From Gemmatimonadota bacterium (GTDB taxonomy: Bacteria > Gemmatimonadota > Gemmatimonadetes > Gemmatimonadales > GWC2-71-9): 8,648 bases of DNA. The notes beneath the pieces are model-generated. The model did not search any database. It saw only the letters and a list, made by a program, of their open reading frames with translations, and had not been told where the DNA came from. Shown here piece by piece: positions 7,634-8,648 of this stretch (the first letter of the stretch is position 1; every line of letters starts with the position of its first letter). The stretch lies in the NCBI GenBank assembly GCA_029884275.1, contig JAOUIC010000048.1, positions 1 through 8,648 of the forward strand. The letters run 5' to 3'. The position numbers and the translations under genes are program-made.

Positions 7634-8648
7634 GCGGGCGTGATCTGACCGAGGACGCGGGGCCCTCTGGCGCCGGTGGCTCCCGGGATGTTGCCAGGCT
7701 GTCCGTGGATCGTGAGATAGCCCAGCAGGGCGAAGGCGACCGCCTCCTTGGCATCGCCGTCAAAGAACAGCTGATCGAAGCGGATGAGAGGAGAGCCGCA
7801 CTCGGCCAGCAGCGCCTGCAGGCGGGTGTAGAGGGTCGGGTGGCGCGAGCCTCCGCCTGACGCCACGACCTCGGTCCCCCGCGGTATCCACCGCGCCACC
7901 GAGAGGGCGATGCTCTGTGCGGTGAGCTCCATGGCAGTGCGCACCCCGTCCGGTCCACCCGCCTTGCGGTGGATGCGCTCGGCCAGCAGCGAGCCGAATC
8001 GTTCCCTGCCGGTGCTCTTGGGCGGATCGGCCGTGAAGAAGGGATCGGAGAGCAGATCCTCGAGCAGGGGCCGGTCCACGGCCCCGACCGAGGCAAGTCT
8101 GCCATCGACATCGTACGGCAGGGCCGGGTCCACCATCCGCGCGACGGCGTCGATGAGCGCCATCCCCGGGCCGGTATCAAACGCGAAGACACCGGCGTCT
8201 TCCGCCCGGCGCGGCACGAACGTCAGGTTGGCCATGCCGCCGATGTTGAGCAGCACCCGGGGCCGCTCCGGATGCCCGAACAGCAGCATATCGGCGATCG
8301 GCACCAGCGGCGCCCCCTGCCCTCCCGCCACGACGTCGCGGGCGCGGAAGTTGTTCACCACCCTCACACCGAAGCGCTCCGCCAGTCCCGCCGGTTCCCC
8401 CAGCTGCCAGCTCACCGCCGGGGGTTCGTGCCAGACCGTCTGCCCGTGCAGGGCGATACAGTCCAGCTCCGAGGGACGGACCCGGGTCTGTTCCAGCACC
8501 GCCTCGACCGCCAGGGCGGCCAGCTCCCCGATCCGGCCATGGAGCAGGGCCAGGTCGCGGGTGCCGCCGGAGGCGATGGCGCCGAGGATGACTTCGCGCT
8601 CATCCGCCGAGTAGGGAATCGTGCTGAACCCGAGCAGCTCGGCTCGGG
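7630..8648 (-). CDS. anmK: Anhydro-N-acetylmuramic acid kinase AnmK (5' partial)
   Basis: AnmK opens the 1,6-anhydro bond of anhydroMurNAc and phosphorylates the sugar with ATP, giving MurNAc-6-phosphate. The frame stays open to the right edge; 338 residues plus the stop (7632-7630) are visible. The family is usually about 370-390 residues, so roughly 40, with the N-terminal GTSxDG motif, lie outside. A GTG at 8499 is internal: upstream codons still match AnmK (LLGFSTIPYS near the edge). Motifs, by plus-strand position: HGQTVWH (about 8448-8428), NNFRARDVVAGGQGAPLVP (about 8352-8296), LNIGGMANLTF (about 8247-8215), FDTGPG (about 8181-8164), PPKSTGRE (about 8025-8002), SGGGSRHP (about 7887-7864), and the C-terminal PGNIPGATGA (about 7695-7666). 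DTGPG is followed by Met where the E. coli enzyme has Asn. It is the first visible gene of a coupled operon, overlapping the NagZ-like gene by ATGA. The promoter is outside the window. Confidence 0.95.
   Translation of the reverse strand, partial: RAELLGFSTIPYSADEREVILGAIASGGTRDLALLHGRIGELAALAVEAVLEQTRVRPSELDCIALHGQTVWHEPPAVSWQLGEPAGLAERFGVRVVNNFRARDVVAGGQGAPLVPIADMLLFGHPERPRVLLNIGGMANLTFVPRRAEDAGVFAFDTGPGMALIDAVARMVDPALPYDVDGRLASVGAVDRPLLEDLLSDPFFTADPPKSTGRERFGSLLAERIHRKAGGPDGVRTAMELTAQSIALSVARWIPRGTEVVASGGGSRHPTLYTRLQALLAECGSPLIRFDQLFFDGDAKEAVAFALLGYLTIHGQPGNIPGATGARGPRVLGQITPA

Noticed and set aside
8497..8499. GTG as the start of anmK, giving a 289-residue protein
   Set aside because: The frame continues upstream to the window edge with residues typical of AnmK, so this GTG is internal and the gene is cut by the window.

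Overview
The window is compact, G+C-rich bacterial chromosome with five protein genes and almost no spare DNA. No RNA gene, insertion sequence, CRISPR array or phage gene was seen. G+C is high, with a strong preference for G or C at third codon positions. The gene set and motif variants remind me of Gemmatimonadota or a similar Gram-negative lineage, for example the LERGAGQQ form of the family 3 glycosidase and the MSTVSTQINWGASY form of the symporter. This taxonomic guess rests on memory of protein families, not on a search.

Left half, plus strand. Positions 2-1411 hold the 3' part of a gene for a membrane-anchored protein. It has an N-terminal FHA (phosphothreonine-binding) domain, a proline-rich linker, one transmembrane helix, a coiled coil and a trypsin-like serine protease with an intact His-Asp-Ser triad. 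After about 96 bp comes a large cyclic-di-GMP enzyme (1508-4642). It carries an extracytoplasmic sensor between two membrane helices, two PAS domains, a GGDEF domain with an intact inhibitory site, and an EAL domain with most catalytic residues but a KID-to-KIA change. Both proteins can carry signals across the inner membrane, but nothing in the sequence shows that they work together.

Right half, minus strand. Three genes read leftwards from the right edge: anmK (anhydro-N-acetylmuramic acid kinase, 5' end outside the window), a NagZ-like family 3 beta-N-acetylhexosaminidase, and a sodium:solute symporter. Each junction is a 4-bp stop/start overlap (ATGA, then GTGA), so the three are very probably one translationally coupled operon. 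NagZ-type enzymes release GlcNAc from GlcNAc-anhydroMurNAc, and AnmK hydrolyses and phosphorylates anhydroMurNAc to MurNAc-6-phosphate. Together they form a cytoplasmic cell-wall (peptidoglycan) recycling module. The coupled symporter is a good candidate for the sugar importer, a job done by the unrelated AmpG in enterobacteria.

The two halves converge and overlap tail-to-tail by 74 bp (4569-4642), so no intergenic terminator can lie between them. The most interesting points are the coupled symporter in a recycling operon, the FHA-membrane-protease fusion, the coding overlap, and the altered EAL active-site motif.
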